Part shown: one piece after another, positions 59,645-64,000 of the stretch
Layout of the letters: the number at the start of each line of letters is the position of its first letter
How positions within the stretch are numbered: the first letter of the stretch is position 1
Source: Arthrobacter tumbae
GTDB taxonomy: Bacteria > Actinomycetota > Actinomycetes > Actinomycetales > Micrococcaceae
Direction of reading: 5' to 3'
NCBI RefSeq assembly: GCF_016907495.1
Contig: NZ_JAFBCC010000001.1
Coordinates: 806,001-870,000 of the forward strand
Length of the DNA: 64,000 bases
Position numbers and translations under genes: made by a program
Notes under the pieces: generated by a model
Seen by the model: only the letters and a program-made list of their open reading frames with translations
Told to the model about the DNA's origin: nothing
Database searches by the model: none

Positions 59645-60580
59645 GTGGGGACAACCACAGAGGGTTCGCATAACGGCGTTGCGATTGCGCTGGGCATGAC
59701 GGCAGCAGCCGGCGTCGCCACCCTGGGGTACGCAGCGTTCGTCGAGCGGAACCTTTTCGGCCTTCGCAAGGAGAACCTTGCAATCCTTCCCCCCGGCAGC
59801 AGGCCACTGCAGGTCCTGCACCTCTCGGATATCCACATGGTTCCCCGTCAGGCCGCCAAGACCAAGTGGCTGCAGGGCCTGGCCGAGCTGAAACCGGACC
59901 TCGTGGTCAACACCGGCGACAACCTCAGCCACCCCAAGGCGCTTGCGCCCCTCTTGGACGCGCTGGAACCCCTCCTGGAGTTTCCCGGCGTCTTCGTGCC
60001 CGGTTCCAACGATTACTACGCGCCGCGCCTGCAGAATCCGTTCAAGTACTTCAGCGGGCCCTCCTCGAGTAAGGGAGACAAGCCGCTGAAGGAACTTCCC
60101 TGGCAGCAGATGTTCGCCCGGTTCGGATCCGCGGGGTGGGTCGATCTCACCAACCGGTCGCAGTCCATGGGAGTGAGGGGTGTCCGTCTCGACTTCAGCG
60201 GCGTCGACGATCCTCATCTCAAGAGGGACAAGTTCGTTGGCTTCCCGTCGGGGAGTAGCACGGCTCATGAAGCCCCTTACCTCCGAGTCGGCGTAGCGCA
60301 CGCCCCCTACCAGCGTGTCCTCGACACCTTCACCGACGGCGGAGCGAACCTCATCCTCGCTGGTCACACCCACGGCGGCCAGGTCTGCATTCCCGGTTAC
60401 GGCGCCCTCGTCAGCAATTGCGATCTGCCCACGTGGCGCGCCCGCGGCCTCACCCAGTGGGAGCACAACGGCCGGACTGTTCCACTGAATGTTTCCGCAG
60501 GCATCGGAACCTCGCGGTTTGCCCCAGTCCGTTTCGCTTGCCGCCCCGAAGCAGTATTGCTGACGCTCACCCCACGCTGA
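59645..60580 (+). CDS. Metallophosphoesterase
   Basis: 311 residues. A membrane-spanning N-terminus precedes a calcineurin-like domain with LSDIHM, NTGDN, GSNDYY and GHTHGGQV metal-binding motifs. It is similar to YkuE/Rv3683-type enzymes thought to act on membrane lipids. It begins with a GTG two bases after the ponA2-like stop, so it is co-transcribed. Confidence 0.92.
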   Translation: MGTTTEGSHNGVAIALGMTAAAGVATLGYAAFVERNLFGLRKENLAILPPGSRPLQVLHLSDIHMVPRQAAKTKWLQGLAELKPDLVVNTGDNLSHPKALAPLLDALEPLLEFPGVFVPGSNDYYAPRLQNPFKYFSGPSSSKGDKPLKELPWQQMFARFGSAGWVDLTNRSQSMGVRGVRLDFSGVDDPHLKRDKFVGFPSGSSTAHEAPYLRVGVAHAPYQRVLDTFTDGGANLILAGHTHGGQVCIPGYGALVSNCDLPTWRARGLTQWEHNGRTVPLNVSAGIGTSRFAPVRFACRPEAVLLTLTPR

Positions 60581-60698
60581 GTAGTGGGTCCGGTACCTGT
60601 TCCGTGACGAGCGCGGCGCGCACGGTCTGACATAGGATTGTTGCTGGGGGACACGAAAATTTCGGCTCCCTCGTATCTTCAACATTCGAGAGAAGTAC

Positions 60699-62519
60699 AT
60701 GCCGACGCAAACAACGCTGTGGGAGTCTCTCAGGCGCCTGTACCCGCATCTGAAGCCGATCATTCCACGGCTGGTTCTCGGGCTTTTCGCCGCGCTCGGT
60801 GCGAGCGTCATGGTGCTGGCCATCCCGCAGGTATTCCGGGTCCTCGTCAACGATGCCCTGGCGGAAGGCCAGGCCACGTCCACCGTCTGGATAGCGTCCG
60901 GGATCGTCCTGGTGCTGGGAGTGCTCGAAGCTGTCTTCGTTGCCCTGCGGCGGTTCTTCGTCATCAATCCAGCAACCACCGTCGAGACCAACCTGCGCAC
61001 GTCGTTCTACCGCCATCTGCAGAACCTCGCGGTGGCCTTCCATGACCGGTGGGGCAGCGGCCAGCTGCTGTCGCGTGCAATGACGGACCTCAATCTCATG
61101 CGGCGCTGGATGGCATTCGGCGCCATCATGCTCGTAGTGGACGCGATCACGCTGACCGCGGGTGTGGCCATCATGTTCTTCATGAGCTGGCCCCTGGCCC
61201 TAATCTTCCTCACAGCGGCGGTCCCTGTGATGATCTACGGGTTCCGCTTCCGGACGTCCTACAGCAGGGTTTCGCGCAAGAGCCAGGACCAAGCCGGTGA
61301 TCTCGCCACCACTGTGGAGGAATCCGTCCACGGCATCCGCGTCCTGAAGGCCTTCGGGCGGAGCCGGGAAGCTCTCGACGCCTTCAGCGACCAGGCCGAG
61401 GAACTGCGCGAAACGGAGATTCATAAGGCCAAGAGCCTGGCCACGTTCTCACTGATCGTGACGCTGCTCCCCGAACTCGCCCTCGGCGCGTCGCTGGTCA
61501 CCGGCATCCTCCTCGCTGTCAACGGCGACGTCACCATCGGCGGCCTGGTCGCGTTCTTCGCAACGGCCGGCGTCGTGGCGGGACGCGTCGAGTTCATCGG
61601 CCCGCTGCTCGCCATGACGTTCACCGCAAAAACCGCGATTGACCGCCACTACGAGGTCATGGAGTCCGAGAACACCATCACCGGACCACCGAATCCCAGC
61701 ACGCTCACCGACCCGCACGGCGAAGTAACGTTCGACGACGTCTCCTTCCGCTATCCCGATGCGAAGGACACGTCCATCTCCGTGATAGACGGAGCCAATC
61801 TCACGCTCAGGGCCGGCGAGACCATGGCGCTGGTGGGAGTGACAGGCTGTGGCAAGAGCACCCTGCTCCAGCTGGTCCCCCGCCTCTACGATGTCACCGG
61901 CGGAGCCATCCGCATCGACGGGATCGATCTCCGCGAGTTCTCGTTGGAGGAGCTGCGCCGGCATGTCGCCGTTGCCTTCGAAGACACCACCCTGTTTTCC
62001 AACTCGGTCCGCGAGAACGTCCTGATGGGTGTTGATGCCCACGACGACGACGACGCCATCCTCACCGAGGCGCTGGACGTTGCGCAGGCGCACTTCGTGT
62101 ACTCGCTTCCCGAGGGCGTGGACACGCTCATCGGTGAAGAGGGGCTGAGCCTCTCCGGCGGGCAGCGCCAGCGGCTGGCGCTTGCCCGGGCCATCGCGGC
62201 CAAGCCAAGAGTCCTGGTTCTCGATGACCCGCTGTCCGCACTCGATGTGCGCACGGAGGAGCTTGTGGAGGAGCGGCTGCGCCAGGTCCTCGCGGATACC
62301 ACCACGCTGATCGTGGCCCACCGCCCGTCCACCGTGGCGTTGGCTGACCGCGTCGCGCTCATGGAGGACGGGCGCATTTCCGATGTCGGAACCCACACCG
62401 AGCTGCTTGCCCGCAGCGACCACTACCGCTACGTCATTGCGAGCCTGACCGAGGAACCCGTGGACCTCGACAGCGAGCTGGAAGAGCTGGACCACAACGG
62501 CCAGGAGGCCCGCGCATGA
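60699..62519 (+). CDS. ABC exporter, half-transporter 1
   Basis: 606 residues. Six membrane helices (ABC_membrane, about 20-320) and an ATPase domain with Walker A GVTGCGKSTLL, signature LSGGQRQRLALA, Walker B VLVLDDPLSALD. The Walker B catalytic Glu is replaced by Asp (DDP), making this a probably degenerate site, typical of heterodimeric exporters such as BmrC/TM287. It overlaps its partner gene by four bases. Confidence 0.93.
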   Translation: MPTQTTLWESLRRLYPHLKPIIPRLVLGLFAALGASVMVLAIPQVFRVLVNDALAEGQATSTVWIASGIVLVLGVLEAVFVALRRFFVINPATTVETNLRTSFYRHLQNLAVAFHDRWGSGQLLSRAMTDLNLMRRWMAFGAIMLVVDAITLTAGVAIMFFMSWPLALIFLTAAVPVMIYGFRFRTSYSRVSRKSQDQAGDLATTVEESVHGIRVLKAFGRSREALDAFSDQAEELRETEIHKAKSLATFSLIVTLLPELALGASLVTGILLAVNGDVTIGGLVAFFATAGVVAGRVEFIGPLLAMTFTAKTAIDRHYEVMESENTITGPPNPSTLTDPHGEVTFDDVSFRYPDAKDTSISVIDGANLTLRAGETMALVGVTGCGKSTLLQLVPRLYDVTGGAIRIDGIDLREFSLEELRRHVAVAFEDTTLFSNSVRENVLMGVDAHDDDDAILTEALDVAQAHFVYSLPEGVDTLIGEEGLSLSGGQRQRLALARAIAAKPRVLVLDDPLSALDVRTEELVEERLRQVLADTTTLIVAHRPSTVALADRVALMEDGRISDVGTHTELLARSDHYRYVIASLTEEPVDLDSELEELDHNGQEARA

Positions 62520-64000
62520 GCACCTCAGCGAAGCAGGAGAAGCGGAACAGGCGCGCGCAGGCGAGCCAGCCGTCGTCGTCGTCGGTCATTTCCTCCGGAG
62601 TCTCCAACGAGGACGATGTGATGCTGGACCGGGCACAGAACAAGTCGGTGCGCACACGGTCCTTCAAACTGCTCGGCTCCCTGATCCGACCCAACCGCCG
62701 GCAGTTCATCTGGACCGCGTTCCTCGTGGTCTTCTCCCAAATCGCACGGGTGGCCGGGCCGGCGATCATCGCTTTCGGTATCGACCACGCGCTCCCCTCG
62801 CTGCTGCAGGGCGACTCCGCACTGCTCTGGGGTGCAGGCATCACCTACCTCATCGCAGCCGTACTCGCAGCGACCCTTACAGCCGGTTACGTCCTCGCTG
62901 CGGCGAGGCTGAGCCAGGAAATGTTGCTGGACCTCCGCCTGCGCGTCTTCCGGCACACGCAGCGGCTCAGCCTCGAATTCCATGAGAAGTACACCTCGGG
63001 GCGCATCATCTCGCGCCAGACATCGGACCTGGAGGCTCTGCGCGAGCTGCTTGACTCCGGCGTGAGCTCCCTGGCATCCGGTCTGATGTACATGATCTTC
63101 ACCGCCGTCACCATCCTTGTCCTGGACTGGCCCACCGGGCTGCTGATTCTCGTCGCTGCCATCCCGATGACGTTCCTGGCGCGCTGGTACCAGAAGCACT
63201 CGCAAATCGCGTACCGGTCATCGCGGGTGGTTTCGGCGAAGCTGATCGTGCACTTCATCGAGACCATGACCGGCATCCGCGCCGTCAAGGCCTTCCGCCG
63301 CGAGAAAGTCAACGCCGACCGCTACGACGAACTCGCCGAGGACTACCGCAAGGTGACGGTGCGCTCGATCAACCTCAACGGCGTCTTTCAGCCCGGCCTG
63401 GTGCTGATCGGCAACGTGACCGTGGCCGCTGTCCTGCTGTTCGGTGGTTTCCGGGTGCTTGGCGGATCGCTGGAGGTCGGTGCGCTGCTGGCGCTGCTGC
63501 TGTACAGCAAGCGGTTCTTCCAGCCCGTGGACCAGATGGCCATGTTCTACAACTCGTTCCAGTCAGCGGCCGCTGCCCTCGAGAAGGTATCCGGGCTCCT
63601 GCAGGAAGTACCGACGGTGCGCCCGCCGAAGAACCCGGTGCCGTTGAAGGACGCGCAGGGCCGGATAGAGTTCGACGGCGTCGAGTTCCGTTACGGGGAC
63701 GGGCCCGTCATCCTTCCACGCATGGACCTCACCATTCCCGCGGGGCAGACGATCGCCCTTGTCGGCCAGACCGGCGCCGGCAAGTCCACTCTCGCCAAGG
63801 TCATCGCCCGGTTCTACGACGTCTCCGAAGGCAGCATCACCCTCGACGGGGTGGACCTGCGCCAATTGTCGCCGCGCGACCTGCGCCGCGCCGTCGTCAT
63901 GGTGACGCAGGAGGCGTTCCTGTTCAGCGGGAGCGTGGCTGACAACATCGCCCTGGGCAAGCCGGAGGCAAGCCCGGAGGAGATCGAGCAGGCCGCCAGG
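62516..64000 (+). CDS. ABC exporter, half-transporter 2 (cut by window end)
   Basis: The reading frame begins at the ATG 62516, overlapping the preceding stop (ATGA) with AGGAGG upstream, and runs open to the window edge (495 codons seen). A charged N-terminus of about 50 residues, six membrane helices, and the start of an ATPase domain (Walker A GQTGAGKSTLA; the signature and Walker B lie beyond the edge) are visible. With half-transporter 1 it should form a heterodimeric exporter; substrate unknown. Confidence 0.93.
   Translation, partial: MSTSAKQEKRNRRAQASQPSSSSVISSGVSNEDDVMLDRAQNKSVRTRSFKLLGSLIRPNRRQFIWTAFLVVFSQIARVAGPAIIAFGIDHALPSLLQGDSALLWGAGITYLIAAVLAATLTAGYVLAAARLSQEMLLDLRLRVFRHTQRLSLEFHEKYTSGRIISRQTSDLEALRELLDSGVSSLASGLMYMIFTAVTILVLDWPTGLLILVAAIPMTFLARWYQKHSQIAYRSSRVVSAKLIVHFIETMTGIRAVKAFRREKVNADRYDELAEDYRKVTVRSINLNGVFQPGLVLIGNVTVAAVLLFGGFRVLGGSLEVGALLALLLYSKRFFQPVDQMAMFYNSFQSAAAALEKVSGLLQEVPTVRPPKNPVPLKDAQGRIEFDGVEFRYGDGPVILPRMDLTIPAGQTIALVGQTGAGKSTLAKVIARFYDVSEGSITLDGVDLRQLSPRDLRRAVVMVTQEAFLFSGSVADNIALGKPEASPEEIEQAAR

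Overview
The window is a dense stretch of a high-GC actinobacterial chromosome, most likely Micrococcaceae (Arthrobacter in the broad sense). The basis is GC-rich coding with frequent GTG starts, actinobacterium-restricted genes (bS22, a DUF4244 pilin, DUF222/HNH, MarP-like protease), and gene order that, from memory, follows two Mycobacterium tuberculosis blocks: about Rv0496-Rv0529 (ppx, proC, excisionase-like HTH, bS22, SerB-like HAD, glutaredoxin, then phosphatase/tlpA/ccdA/resB/ccsB) and about Rv3646c-Rv3683 (topA, DUF1998 helicase, tad cluster, acs, marP, nth/NUDIX, crp, ridA, ponA2, phosphoesterase). I see no prophage, transposon, CRISPR array, tRNA or rRNA.

Layout. 0-4.6 kb: Lrp/AsnC regulator, then a MacB-type ABC transporter divergent from a NarL-type two-component pair, with a cluster of CGGTTGA half-sites between them. 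4.6-9.6 kb: cytochrome c biogenesis operon (ccsB, resB, ccdA, tlpA-like) behind a histidine phosphatase, with a double palindrome over a candidate internal promoter. 9.7-15.1 kb: YceI, a membrane protein, Rex, glutaredoxin-like protein, HAD phosphatase, bS22, HTH protein and DAHP synthase; the last is preceded by an aromatic-rich, apparently leaderless leader peptide and a terminator hairpin. 15.3-27.8 kb: DUF222/HNH protein, ArsR, AcuC-like deacetylase, Trk potassium uptake, ProC, a candidate small RNA, Ppx/GppA, TopA and a large methyltransferase.

27.8-33.7 kb: lipoprotein, a single-chain PheS-like/FDX-ACB ligase with its own leader ORF and mutually exclusive hairpins, TrhO, a GNAT protein and a DUF1998 helicase. 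33.7-38.6 kb: seven-gene tad/flp pilus operon on the minus strand. 38.7-43.5 kb: family-A polymerase with a degenerate exonuclease half, NUDIX, Nth, and a membrane protein with a 200-residue disordered linker. 43.7-55.5 kb: acs behind three tandem palindromes (one Crp-like), an MHS transporter, aroQ, a peptide ABC system split between convergent units, a MarP-like protease and Crp. 55.7-64 kb: NUDIX, RidA, DUF4177, class A PBP, metallophosphoesterase, and a two-gene ABC exporter cut by the window edge.

The strongest unexplained signals are regulatory RNAs and start architecture: two leader-peptide attenuators (DAHP synthase and the PheS-like ligase), one orphan small RNA, and at least ten genes whose start codon lies exactly six bases after a TAnnnT/CATAAT hexamer, the signature of leaderless mRNAs.
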